From contig NZ_QPII01000001.1 of assembly GCF_003336675.1 (NCBI RefSeq), positions 248,001 to 312,000 on the forward strand: 64,000 nucleotides of DNA, read 5' to 3'. Origin of the DNA: Billgrantia montanilacus. GTDB taxonomy: Bacteria; Pseudomonadota; Gammaproteobacteria; Pseudomonadales; Halomonadaceae. Position 1 is the first letter of the stretch, and every line of letters begins with the position of its first letter. A model generated the notes under the pieces. It saw only the letters and a program-made list of their open reading frames with translations, had not been told where the DNA came from and searched no databases. Below are positions 7,595 to 15,626 of this stretch, piece after piece. Position numbers and translations under genes: made by a program.

Positions 7595-8449
7595 ATGACC
7601 GAACAGGTAATGGCCGCCATCGACGGCTCGCAGTTCTCGGAAGGGGTGTGCGACTACGCCGCCTGGGCCAGCCAGGCGTTGCAGGCGCCGCTGACGTTTC
7701 TGCACGTGGTGGACAACCATCCCCAGACCGCCGAGGCGGATCTTTCCGGCAACATCGGCTTGGGTTCCCGCGAGCATCTGCTCGAGGAGCTCTCCCGGCT
7801 CGACGAGCAGCGCGCCAAGGTGGCCCAGGAGCAGGGGCGGCTGATGCTCACGGCGGCCAGGGAGCGGGCCATCGAGGTGGGTGTGAGTGAACCCGCTACC
7901 CGTCAGCGCAACGGCACCCTGGTGGAGACACTGGACGAGCTGCAAGATGAGATTCGGCTGCTGGTGATCGGCAAGCGCGGCGAAACCGCCCACCAGGCCG
8001 CCGACCATCTGGGATCGAACCTGGAGCGGGTGGTGCGAACCCTGCATCGCCCCATCCTGATGGTACCGGACGGCTTCAAGACGCCCGAGCAGGTGATGCT
8101 CGCCTTCGACGGCAGCAAGACCACCCGCAAGGGCGTTGAGATGCTGGCGAAAAGTCCGTTGTTCAACGGCATTCCCGTGCACGTGGTGATCGTTGGCGCC
8201 GAGACCGGCGACAACCGCTCGCAGCTCGACTGGGCGCTGGCTACGCTGCGCGAGGCTGGCCACGAAGCCGAAGGCGCGATCCGTGCCGGCGAGGTGGAAG
8301 AGACCCTGCGCGCCTACCAGAAAGAGAATGACATCGATCTGCTGGTGATGGGTGCCTACGGCCATTCGCGCATCCGCCACCTGCTGGTGGGCAGCACCAC
8401 CACGGCGATGCTGCGACGGGCCAGCGTGCCGGTACTGTTGCTGCGCTGA
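7595..8449 (+). CDS. Universal stress protein, two UspA domains
   Basis: A 284-residue cytoplasmic protein with two UspA repeats (about 1-150 and 155-284). The second domain has an opening strand with the Asp of the ATP site (VMLAFDGSK) and the nucleotide loop GAYGHSRIRHLLVGST, which fits G-x2-G-x9-G-S/T of ATP-binding Usp proteins. The first domain carries VMAAIDGSQ but its later loop (GKRGETAHQ...LGSN) is diverged, so perhaps only one domain binds ATP. The start follows CCAGGAAACGACACG. It has its own upstream region with an inverted repeat and ends just before a strong GC hairpin. Usp proteins respond to growth arrest and stress; no specific partner is visible. Confidence 0.88.
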   Translation: MTEQVMAAIDGSQFSEGVCDYAAWASQALQAPLTFLHVVDNHPQTAEADLSGNIGLGSREHLLEELSRLDEQRAKVAQEQGRLMLTAARERAIEVGVSEPATRQRNGTLVETLDELQDEIRLLVIGKRGETAHQAADHLGSNLERVVRTLHRPILMVPDGFKTPEQVMLAFDGSKTTRKGVEMLAKSPLFNGIPVHVVIVGAETGDNRSQLDWALATLREAGHEAEGAIRAGEVEETLRAYQKENDIDLLVMGAYGHSRIRHLLVGSTTTAMLRRASVPVLLLR

Positions 8450-8470
8450 ACGGCCAAGCGATCCTTGCGA

Positions 8471-8495
8471 CAACGCCGGCCCTGGGCCGGCGTTG
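8471..8495. terminator. GC hairpin between convergent usp and MFS genes
   Basis: CAACGCCGGCC and GGCCGGCGTTG form a perfect 11-bp stem with a CTG loop between two convergent genes. It lacks a clear T-run on either side, so it may act as a bidirectional terminator or transcript end stabiliser. Confidence 0.75.
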
Positions 8496-8500
8496 TCTCA

Positions 8501-9694
8501 TCAGGTGGCCCTTGTGGCCTGGCTAGCCAACACCCCTTGCGCCAACCACCACCCACCGACAAGAAACGCCAGCATGCCACCGAGGATCATCTCGAAGTTG
8601 GCACCCAGGTCCAGGGCGATGCCCAGCACCGCCGGTGCCAGGCCCGTGGCGAAGACCATGCAGGCGCTCAGTGTCGCTCTTACCGTGCCTAGATGTTCGA
8701 CACCCCAGATGCGTATCATCAGCGTTGTCGCGATGGCTTCCTGGGCGCCTATTGCAAGCCCGCCGCCGACCATCAGCGCCCACACCCCGAGGTGGCCGCC
8801 GAATGTCATCGCAACGACCAGCGCCAGGGCGAAGGGAAGCAGATAGAATCGTGCCAGGCGAACCGGCCCAAGCCTGTCGACCCAGCGGCCGCCGAGCAGG
8901 GCGCCGGGTAGCTTGGCCAGCCCCATGCCCGCGAGTGCCAGGGCATAGACGCCAAGGCTGCTGCCCAGGTCAGCGGTCATGACTGCCTGGTAGATGAATA
9001 GCCCTGTCATGGTGATGGGAAGGACCATCAGCAGCGGCAGAAGCTTCCAGAAGGTTGGGTCACGGAAGGGGCGTGGCCCTTGACGGCGCTGGCCGCGCAC
9101 CGGCCGCTTGCCGGGCGCCATGGGCCAGGGGCCTCTCAGGAGTAGTGGTACCCAGAGCCCGGCCAGCACCAGCGCGAAGAGCCACCATAATTCCCGCCAC
9201 CCGAGCCAGACCAACAGTGCGGCCATCAGCGGTGGCAACAGGGTTTCACCGAGCATCACGCCCATACTCACCAGCCCCAGGGCTCGCCCGCGCATCGTGG
9301 TGAATTCACGCCCGGCCAGGGTGTTGCCGAGGTGGGGCATCATTCCCTGGCCGCACAGGCGAATCAGGCCCAGCCCCAGTACCCCCAGGCCCCACCAGGG
9401 CGACAGGGTCAGCAGCAGCACGCCGCCTGTCAGGGCGGCCAGCACGATCACGGCGAAGCGTCGCGGTGAGACCCAGTCGATACTGGGGCCAAGGCGCAGC
9501 ATGGCAAAACCCGCCACCAGGGTCACCAGGGCATAAGCGGTGCCAAACTGGCCGGCGGTAAGGCCCAGGCGTTCGCTGATGGGCGCCTGGAAGAGGCCAA
9601 TGAAGTAACTCTGACCCAAACTCGAGGTGAACATTGCGAGAAACGCGATGCCGAGCAGGCCTCGATGGTCCCGCAATAGGGTCCGGTAGCCCAT
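8501..9694 (-). CDS. MFS transporter
   Basis: A 397-residue inner-membrane protein with about 12 hydrophobic segments and a charged central loop (KRPVRGQRRQG, near residue 200), as in the major facilitator superfamily. The first two spans, FLAMFTSSLGQSYFIGLFQAPI, and the following GLTAGQFGTAYALVT are typical of predicted MFS exporters of unknown substrate. The start at 9694 is preferred over 9718 because GGAGGG lies 5 nt upstream of it. It is transcribed away from the second TraR/DksA gene across a short region with a GC inverted repeat. The substrate cannot be read from the sequence. Confidence 0.85.
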   Translation of the reverse strand: MGYRTLLRDHRGLLGIAFLAMFTSSLGQSYFIGLFQAPISERLGLTAGQFGTAYALVTLVAGFAMLRLGPSIDWVSPRRFAVIVLAALTGGVLLLTLSPWWGLGVLGLGLIRLCGQGMMPHLGNTLAGREFTTMRGRALGLVSMGVMLGETLLPPLMAALLVWLGWRELWWLFALVLAGLWVPLLLRGPWPMAPGKRPVRGQRRQGPRPFRDPTFWKLLPLLMVLPITMTGLFIYQAVMTADLGSSLGVYALALAGMGLAKLPGALLGGRWVDRLGPVRLARFYLLPFALALVVAMTFGGHLGVWALMVGGGLAIGAQEAIATTLMIRIWGVEHLGTVRATLSACMVFATGLAPAVLGIALDLGANFEMILGGMLAFLVGGWWLAQGVLASQATRAT

Positions 9695-9738
9695 GACGCC
9701 CTCCGTTAGTGCTGGCATGATGAGATCAGCAGAACAAG

Positions 9739-9758
9739 CCCGCCATGTTGTTGGCGGG
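9739..9758. promoter_or_regulatory. Inverted repeat between divergent MFS and DksA-like genes
   Basis: CCCGCCA (9739-9745) and TGGCGGG (9752-9758) are perfect 7-bp inverted arms with a 6-nt spacer in the 136-bp divergent region. Position suggests an operator or a leader hairpin; function unproven. Confidence 0.3.
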
Positions 9759-9830
9759 GCGCCGTATGATAGCAGTTTGCCAGGCCTGCTTTTTCAATCA
9801 ACGCGGTCCGGCGTGCAGGGGGAGGCAAGC

Positions 9831-10172
9831 ATGAACCATCCTGAACTCGATATGTCGGCTGTCGTCGAGCGACTCGAGACACTACGAGTGGAATTGATCG
9901 AGGAGAGCCAGTCGAGCAGCGGTGCTCGCGATACCGTGATGCTCGACCAGACCGCTGTCGGGCGGTTGTCGCGCATGGACGCCATGCAAGGCCAGGCAAT
10001 GGCCAAGGCAGAGGAGGAGCGCCGACAACTGGCTCTGCGACGCATAACCGGGGCATTGGCCCGAATCGAGAAAGGCGAGTATGGCGAATGCATCGAATGT
10101 GGTGAATGGATTAGCAAGAAACGCCTGGAGTGGGACCCTTTGGTTCTGAAATGCATCGACTGCGCCGAATGA
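9831..10172 (+). CDS. TraR/DksA-family C4 zinc-finger protein, copy 2
   Basis: A 113-residue paralogue of the protein at 2075-2416, identical in length and alike throughout: both begin MNHP, share VMLDQ-x2[16 protein letters not shown] and end with the same Cys-x2-Cys zinc finger and KCIDCAE tail. The N-terminal helix differs most. It is expected to bind the RNA polymerase secondary channel. The ATG at 9831 follows GGGGGAGGCAAGC; longer in-frame starts upstream lack a ribosome site and would add sequence absent from copy 1. It stands alone with its own promoter region, divergent from the MFS gene and upstream of a Rid-family gene. Confidence 0.87.
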   Translation: MNHPELDMSAVVERLETLRVELIEESQSSSGARDTVMLDQTAVGRLSRMDAMQGQAMAKAEEERRQLALRRITGALARIEKGEYGECIECGEWISKKRLEWDPLVLKCIDCAE

Positions 10173-10242
10173 TGCGTTAAGATTTACGCTCGATCATTTC
10201 GACGGCGGTAGTTTGCGCTGTCTTAGCTCATTGGAGGGTACC

Positions 10243-10614
10243 ATGACCATCGTTCGCCACGACACCAAGGCTCGTATGAGCCGCGCCGTGATCCACAACG
10301 ACATTGCCTATCTCTGCGGCCAGGTCGCCGGGCCCGAGGCGCGCCAGGGCGATATCACCGAGCAGACCGAGAGCATGCTGGCGCGAGTCGATGCGTTGCT
10401 CGCCGAGATCGGCTCCAACCGGGAGAACCTGCTCACGGCGACCCTCTACCTCAAGGACGGCCACGATTTCGCCGCCATGAACGCGGTATGGGATGCCTGG
10501 GTGCCCACCGGTCATGCCCCGGCCCGGACCTGCGTCTGCGCCCCCATGCCCGCCGACGAGCTGAAGGTCGAGATCACCGTCACGGCCCTGGTCATCGGCG
10601 AATACAGCTACTGA
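10243..10614 (+). CDS. Rid (YjgF/YER057c/UK114) family protein
   Basis: A 123-residue protein of the Rid family, trimeric proteins whose archetype RidA hydrolyses reactive enamine/imine intermediates released by PLP enzymes. Visible are YLCGQVAG near the N-terminus, the helix region [20 protein letters not shown], and P-A-R-T-C-V-C-A with the Arg that binds the substrate carboxylate in active RidA, followed by [10 protein letters not shown]. The start at 10243 is chosen because TTGGAGGG lies 4-5 nt upstream. The 3' end overlaps by 7 bp the end of the convergent phosphopantetheinyl transferase gene of the pigment operon. Imine deaminase activity is likely from the Arg, but the substrate is unknown. 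Confidence 0.85.
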   Translation: MTIVRHDTKARMSRAVIHNDIAYLCGQVAGPEARQGDITEQTESMLARVDALLAEIGSNRENLLTATLYLKDGHDFAAMNAVWDAWVPTGHAPARTCVCAPMPADELKVEITVTALVIGEYSY

Positions 10615-11306
10615 ATCAAGCCTGGCGGCACCCTCGAGTCACAATCGGGGATGCCCGAGGCATCGAGCGCCGCAGAAACTCGGGTATTTCCTGGCGGATG
10701 CGGTGATCCAGCCCATGAGGTCTCCGGAGCGATCGCCAGCCGGGGGAGTGAATGAATGCATAGCCGGCGCTGATGGCTGCAGATGCTCAATGTCCAGCCG
10801 TCATGCTGCCACTGCCACGCTTGGACTCCGCCGCCGGAGAGCAACCGTGAGAGTCTCGTTTCCAGTACGCTACCCGGCGACCGGCCTGAGAGACTGTCGA
10901 GCTTGAACAGGGCTTCGTGAAGTGTCCAGGCGCGATAGAACGCGGATAATGGATGGGCCGAACGATGAATGGCACAGCGAACTTGCGGTTCTGGCAGCAG
11001 GTCGATCAGGCCGTGCAGCCGCTCAAGGTGTCGGGTTCGCGTGCTCTCGAGGTCAATGCCTACCGGCACATTGGCCAGCCCGGCGATGACCCGGCCCCGG
11101 CTATGGCTCAGACAGGCCTGCCAGGGTGCGGGCAGGCCGGGGTGCCGGGGCGGCCCGCTCCCACGGGGTGACCAGCCATCGATGCTGCAGTCGAATTTTC
11201 GACGTGCAGCGAGCCGCGACAGCGACTCGCGTCCCAGCCGCGACAGACAAGCCCCGTTGCTGCCGGCGGGTGCCTCTATCAACAGAAGGTCAAGATAGGC
11301 GGTCAT
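10608..11306 (-). CDS. apeB: 4'-phosphopantetheinyl transferase of the APE cluster
   Basis: A 232-residue Sfp/AcpT-type enzyme that would move the phosphopantetheine arm from CoA onto the two ACPs of this cluster. The magnesium-binding G-I-D-L-E (about residues 83-87) and [14 protein letters not shown], the family W-x-x-K-E-A-x-x-K motif with His in place of the first Lys, are seen. It is the last gene of the operon and the only one separated by a real gap (106 bp) from its upstream neighbour. In other APE clusters the corresponding gene (ApeB) lies near the front; assignment is by family and context. Confidence 0.8.
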   Translation of the reverse strand: MTAYLDLLLIEAPAGSNGACLSRLGRESLSRLAARRKFDCSIDGWSPRGSGPPRHPGLPAPWQACLSHSRGRVIAGLANVPVGIDLESTRTRHLERLHGLIDLLPEPQVRCAIHRSAHPLSAFYRAWTLHEALFKLDSLSGRSPGSVLETRLSRLLSGGGVQAWQWQHDGWTLSICSHQRRLCIHSLPRLAIAPETSWAGSPHPPGNTRVSAALDASGIPDCDSRVPPGLIQ

Positions 11307-11412
11307 TCACTCAACACAGGGTGACGACATCGCCACGCAGCGCCACTCCAGCCATCAACGCTCCGGCATGGCATTTGTACTCGGTACTCGATGCCATCAT
11401 TGTTCCTTCTCA

Positions 11413-12672
11413 TCAAGTCCAGCGGCGAAAGATCAAGGAGGTATTGATCCCGCCAAAGGCGAAGTTGTTGCTCATCACATATTCACAGTCGATGTGACGT
11501 GCCTCACCACGAAGGTAATCGAGTTCGGCACATGCGGGATCGGGGCAGTCGAGATTGGTCGTCGCGTGAAACCAACCTTCGCGCATCATCTCGATGGCCA
11601 CCCAAGCCTCCAGTGCGCCACAGGCCCCCAGTGTGTGTCCGGTGAAGCTCTTGAAGGCACTGATCGGCATGCGCTTGCCGAATACCTCGTGGGTGGCATG
11701 GCTCTCGGCGATATCGCCGCGATCCGTGGCCGTGCCATGGGCACTGACATAACCGATCTGCTGGGGAGCCAGTCCGGCATCGTCCAGCGCCAGGCGGATC
11801 GCCTGTTCCATCATGCCGGCATCGGGCTGGGTGACATGGCGTCCGTCGCTGTTGGTACCGAATCCGATCAGCTCTGCGTGAATGGTGGCACCCCGCGCCT
11901 GGGCATGCTCGAGATCCTCCAGAATCAAAGTGCCGGCGCCTTCTCCGATCACCAGGCCGTCGCGTTCGCTATCGAAGGGACGAGGCGAGGCGTGGGGAGC
12001 ATCGTTGCGTGTACTGGTAGCAAAGAGCGTGTCGAACACCGCGGCTTCCGCTGCCGACAGCTCTTCACAGCCGCCAGCGATCATCGCCTTCTGGCGACCG
12101 AAGCGGATGGCTTCATAGGCGTAGCCGATACCCTGGCTGCCTGAGGTGCAGGCGCTCGAGGTGGTATGGATGCGTCCGCGTATGCCGAAGAAGACCCCGA
12201 TGTTGACCGGCGCCGTATGGGCCATCATGCGGATATAGGAGTTGGCGTTCAGCCCGTCGGTGGACTTGTTGATCAGCATGTTGCCGAAATCGGCTACGGC
12301 ATCGGGTTCACCCGCCGAAGCGCCATAGGCGATGCCCATGTCTCCGCTGGACAGAAGCGGTGAGCCGAGAAGGCCGGCATCCTCGAGCGCCAGCTCGCTG
12401 GCGCGGGTGGCCATCTGTGCTCCCCGTCCCATGCTGCGCAATACACGCCGGTGATAGTGCGAGGGCAGGTCGAAATCGTCGACGGGGGCGCCGAGGCGGG
12501 TATTGAGACCCTCGTAGACGTTCCAGTCATCGATATGCTGGATGCCGTTCTCAAGACGCTCGAGCCGCGAACGTATGCTGGACCAATCGTTGCCGATGGG
12601 AGAGAAACCCGCCATGCCGGTGACCACCACCCGACGGCCGAGGCCGTTGCTACGAAGCCCCTTGCTCGTCAT
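11413..12672 (-). CDS. apeR: APE beta-ketoacyl-ACP synthase (second KS)
   Basis: A 419-residue FabF-type ketosynthase with an intact Cys-His-His triad: SSACTSG (Cys175), SAHGTATDRGD and KSFTGHTLGACGALE. It condenses malonyl-ACP with the growing acyl chain. The start at 12672 is chosen because it overlaps the ketoreductase stop in TGATG, coupling translation; a longer start at 12735 would run into that gene. In characterised APE systems two KS proteins with Cys are found, one pairing with the chain-length factor (ApeO) and one homodimeric (ApeR); the position after ketoreductase and dehydratase fits ApeR. Confidence 0.85.
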   Translation of the reverse strand: MTSKGLRSNGLGRRVVVTGMAGFSPIGNDWSSIRSRLERLENGIQHIDDWNVYEGLNTRLGAPVDDFDLPSHYHRRVLRSMGRGAQMATRASELALEDAGLLGSPLLSSGDMGIAYGASAGEPDAVADFGNMLINKSTDGLNANSYIRMMAHTAPVNIGVFFGIRGRIHTTSSACTSGSQGIGYAYEAIRFGRQKAMIAGGCEELSAAEAAVFDTLFATSTRNDAPHASPRPFDSERDGLVIGEGAGTLILEDLEHAQARGATIHAELIGFGTNSDGRHVTQPDAGMMEQAIRLALDDAGLAPQQIGYVSAHGTATDRGDIAESHATHEVFGKRMPISAFKSFTGHTLGACGALEAWVAIEMMREGWFHATTNLDCPDPACAELDYLRGEARHIDCEYVMSNNFAFGGINTSLIFRRWT

Positions 12673-13397
12673 CAGCACATCCCTCCGTTCACGGCAATGA
12701 CCTGGCGGGTGATGTAGCCGGCATCGTCCGAGCACAGGAAACTCACGGTGGCGGCGACCTCCTCGCTGCTGCCAGTACGACGCATGGGAATCATCCTCAG
12801 GGCTTCCTCGGTGACCAGCTCATCGGTCATGTCGGTGTCGATCAAACCCGGGGCCACGCAGTTGACGGTAATGCGGCGCTTGGCCAGTTCCACCGCCAGG
12901 GCCTTGACCGCCCCGATCAGGCCGGCCTTGGCGGCGCTGTAGTTGACCTGGCCCCGGTTGCCCATCAGTCCCGAGACCGAGGACATCACCACGATGCGAC
13001 CCGGCGCTCGGCGGCGGATCATGGGCATGACCAGGGGTTTGACAACGTTGTAGAAGCCATTGAGGTTGGTATGGATAACGCTGTCCCAGTCCTCGTCGGA
13101 CAGCGCAGGGAAGGCGCCGTCGGCGGTGATGCCCGCATTGCAGATCACACCGTAATAGGCGCCATGTGCCTCTGTGTCCTCCTCGATGGCTTGTCGGGCC
13201 GCCTGGCGGTCGGCCACGTCGAAACAGAGTACCCGGGCCGAACGTCCCATGGCTGCTATCTGTTCGGCAACGACATCGGCGGCGTCGCGTCGGTGCCGAC
13301 AGTGGAGGACGATATCGAAGCCGTCACGGGCCAGTCGCAGGGCGATGGCGCGACCGATGCCGCGGCTCGAGCCGGTGACCAATACGGTATCGGTCAT
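12672..13397 (-). CDS. apeQ: APE 3-ketoacyl-ACP reductase (FabG-like SDR)
   Basis: A 241-residue short-chain dehydrogenase that reduces the beta-keto group after each condensation, using NADPH. The Rossmann motif TGSSRGIG (about 8-15), CNAG, the catalytic Ser in MSSVSGLMG and Tyr-x3-Lys in YSAAKAG, plus the FabG-like C-terminus YITRQVIAVNGG are all present. It is coupled to both neighbours: its ATG overlaps the dehydratase stop in ATGA and its stop overlaps the next ketosynthase in TGATG. The dedicated copy within the pigment operon corresponds to ApeQ. Confidence 0.9.
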   Translation of the reverse strand: MTDTVLVTGSSRGIGRAIALRLARDGFDIVLHCRHRRDAADVVAEQIAAMGRSARVLCFDVADRQAARQAIEEDTEAHGAYYGVICNAGITADGAFPALSDEDWDSVIHTNLNGFYNVVKPLVMPMIRRRAPGRIVVMSSVSGLMGNRGQVNYSAAKAGLIGAVKALAVELAKRRITVNCVAPGLIDTDMTDELVTEEALRMIPMRRTGSSEEVAATVSFLCSDDAGYITRQVIAVNGGMC

Positions 13398-13882
13398 GGG
13401 GTGCCCCCTCGTTGGATGGCTTCCAGCGCCTGGAGAGAGTCAGGCTGGAAGACGTTGAGCGTGGCTGAGGCAAGAGAGCGTCCGTCACTGTTGCGCAGTT
13501 CGCCCCGAAAAGCGCCCAGGCCGTTGTCGGCACGAAAGTCGAGTGTGACGTGGACGCGTACCGGCTGGTCGAATGCGAACCAGGGCGTTTCACAGTGATA
13601 GTGACGAGTTCCGAGCAGGAAGCCGATGCGCGGTTCATCACCCTCACGCACGGCCTGAACGCCGGCCCACGCCGCAACGGCTTGGGCCAGCCACTCGAGA
13701 CCGACCCAGCCGGGAACGCCCTGGGTATCGGCGAAAAGACCTTCGCGACTTGGGATGACTTCGGCGATCAGGTGCTCTTGGCCGACCTCGAGGAGGGTGT
13801 CGAGCAGGCACATACCATGGCGATGTGGCACGAAAGGCACAATCGAACAAGGTGGGCAGGGAGCTGTCGCGGTGACAGTCAT
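13394..13882 (-). CDS. apeP: APE 3-hydroxyacyl-ACP dehydratase-like protein
   Basis: A 162-residue single-hotdog protein. VPHRHGMCLLDTL matches the F/V-PHR-x2-M-x-L-L-D motif with the catalytic His of FabZ/FabA-like dehydratases, and VGLEWLAQAVAAWAG gives the central helix with an acidic residue. It would remove water from 3-hydroxyacyl-ACP to form each double bond of the polyene, probably with a partner hotdog subunit, since characterised APE systems use two (ApeI and ApeP). The partner here is the C-terminal hotdog domain of the AMP-ligase fusion at 23460-25154. ATGA overlaps at both ends. Confidence 0.8.
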   Translation of the reverse strand: MTVTATAPCPPCSIVPFVPHRHGMCLLDTLLEVGQEHLIAEVIPSREGLFADTQGVPGWVGLEWLAQAVAAWAGVQAVREGDEPRIGFLLGTRHYHCETPWFAFDQPVRVHVTLDFRADNGLGAFRGELRNSDGRSLASATLNVFQPDSLQALEAIQRGGTP

Positions 13883-15069
13883 GAAAGGCGCTCCATCAGC
13901 AGGGCGATATTGTTGCCTCCGAAGGCGAAGGCGTTGCTCATTACTCGGGTCACATCACAGCGTATGGCATCGGCATAGGTCAACGTTGGCAGTTGCGGAT
14001 CGATCTTGCCGTCATGCACCTGTGGAGGAAGGCGGCGGGCATCCAGGGTCAGCCAGCAGAACGCGGCTTCCAGAGCGCCGCAGGCCCCAAGGGTATGCCC
14101 GGTCAGGGCCTTGGTTGAACTGCATGGCAGGTCATGGCCGAAGAGCTGTGCGACGGCCAGTGCTTCCATGCTGTCGTTCTGGCGGGTCGCGGTACCGTGC
14201 AGGTTGAGATAATCGATGTTCCCGGGCGACAGGCGCGCCATGTCCAGGGCGGCCTGCATGGCGGCCACGGCGCCCAGGCCGTCTGGCCGCGGTGCCGAAA
14301 TATGATAGGCATCGCTGGTTTCACCATAACCGCTGAGCTGGATGCCACCGGGCTCTGCGGTGACCAGGAATAACGCGGCGGCTTCGCCGAGATTGATGCC
14401 GTCGCGGTTGGCAGAGAATGGCTGACAGGGGTTGTCGCTCAATGCTTCGAGGGATGCGAAGCCGTTGACGGTCAAGCCGCAGAGACTGTCCGCCCCTCCG
14501 GCGATGACCGCGTCGCAGGCACCGGTCGCCAGCAGGCGCTTGGCGCTAGCCAGGGCCCGGGCGCTCGAGGTGCAGGCGGTGGACAAGGTATAGGCCGGCC
14601 CATCCAAGCCCAGATGCTCGGCGACGAAGCATGCCGGAGAGCCGATTTCGTGGCGCTGGTAGTGGAACGACGCGGGCCAGTTGCCGTCGGGTTGGCGCGC
14701 GGCAAGCGCCGTTTCGGTTTCACCGATGCCTGAGGTGCTGGTGCCGAGTATCACGCCGATGCGCGCCCGGGGACGTCGTTGGCGAAAGGCGTCGAGCGTC
14801 GGTGACAGTCGCTCCAGCGCCGCGGCCAACAATTGGTTGTTGCGCGAGCGATGTGCCGGCGGCCAAGTGTGGGTTTCGGGAAGTGACGCGGTCACACGTC
14901 CCAGCGGTAGCGGGCGACCTGGCGTATAGGCATCGTCGCGCACCAGGGCACGCCGGCCGTTGAATAGTGCGCCGGCAATGGCTACCAGATCATCTCCCAG
15001 CGGGCATACCAGGGCGGGTGGCAGGAGCCGACAGGGTTGTCTCTGCAGGGGCGTCAGTCGGTTGGGCAT
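13879..15069 (-). CDS. apeO: APE beta-ketoacyl-ACP synthase (KS partner of chain-length factor)
   Basis: A 396-residue ketosynthase with the nucleophile in STACTSSARAL (Cys166), LHGTATRQND and TKALTGHTLGACGALEAAF, so all three catalytic residues are kept. It is shorter and more diverged at the N-terminus than FabF. By order in the operon it corresponds to ApeO, the KS that pairs with the chain-length factor ApeC (here at 26976-27653). It overlaps the upstream lipoprotein gene by 16 bp and the downstream dehydratase in ATGA. Confidence 0.85.
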   Translation of the reverse strand: MPNRLTPLQRQPCRLLPPALVCPLGDDLVAIAGALFNGRRALVRDDAYTPGRPLPLGRVTASLPETHTWPPAHRSRNNQLLAAALERLSPTLDAFRQRRPRARIGVILGTSTSGIGETETALAARQPDGNWPASFHYQRHEIGSPACFVAEHLGLDGPAYTLSTACTSSARALASAKRLLATGACDAVIAGGADSLCGLTVNGFASLEALSDNPCQPFSANRDGINLGEAAALFLVTAEPGGIQLSGYGETSDAYHISAPRPDGLGAVAAMQAALDMARLSPGNIDYLNLHGTATRQNDSMEALAVAQLFGHDLPCSSTKALTGHTLGACGALEAAFCWLTLDARRLPPQVHDGKIDPQLPTLTYADAIRCDVTRVMSNAFAFGGNNIALLMERLS

Positions 15070-15626
15070 GCGGCTTCGGTCCGGTCGGTGTCATCGCCAA
15101 GGGGGGCAATATACAGGCGATAGCCGCCTTCGATATCGTCGATGATACGGCATAGATCGCTACCCGTGATGCGTACCACGGGGCGACCGCGATACTCAAT
15201 GATGCGCCCAGCGGCGCTATTCCAGAGCTTCCAGTCGCTGTCGCTGAATGCCTGATCCAGCGCGTGAGCGGGCCATAGATTCCAGGCGAGGCGACTGGCG
15301 AGCCACTCCGCCGTGAATGGTGGATCGAACGAGTCCTCTTGGCGAAAACGCGCCCCATCCTCATCCACCACCAGGGTCATGAGTCGTTGGCCCTGAGGGC
15401 TCAGCAGGGCCAGCTGCAGCGTCCGCTCATCGTGCCGAAGCACGCCGAGCAATCGATGTCGTTCCTCTCGATGGGTGAACGTCAGGCGCTGCGTTCGTGC
15501 CTCGATCGCAGGCAGTATGGCCAGTTCGGGCAGCGGTGGATGGGCGGGACGCGTGGCACAACCACTGAACAGTGCCAGCAGGGCGCTCACGAAAGCCAGG
15601 ATGAGTAACCGGTTGATAACCATCAT
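15054..15626 (-). CDS. apeN: DUF3261 outer-membrane-type lipoprotein of the APE cluster
   Basis: A 190-residue predicted lipoprotein: a hydrophobic signal peptide followed by the lipobox LFSGC (Cys23). The mature part has the LolB-like beta pattern of DUF3261, a family found almost only in aryl polyene clusters, where it is thought to help carry or seat the pigment in the outer membrane. Two adjacent ATGs (15626, 15623) both fit; the first overlaps the upstream stop in ATGA. Position between the flavoprotein and ketosynthase genes matches ApeN. Function is inferred from context. Confidence 0.78.
   Translation of the reverse strand: MMVINRLLILAFVSALLALFSGCATRPAHPPLPELAILPAIEARTQRLTFTHREERHRLLGVLRHDERTLQLALLSPQGQRLMTLVVDEDGARFRQEDSFDPPFTAEWLASRLAWNLWPAHALDQAFSDSDWKLWNSAAGRIIEYRGRPVVRITGSDLCRIIDDIEGGYRLYIAPLGDDTDRTEAACPTD

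Noticed and set aside
12673..12735. Longer N-terminus for the second ketosynthase
   Set aside because: Lies within the ketoreductase gene; the TGATG overlap at 12672 gives the usual KS start.
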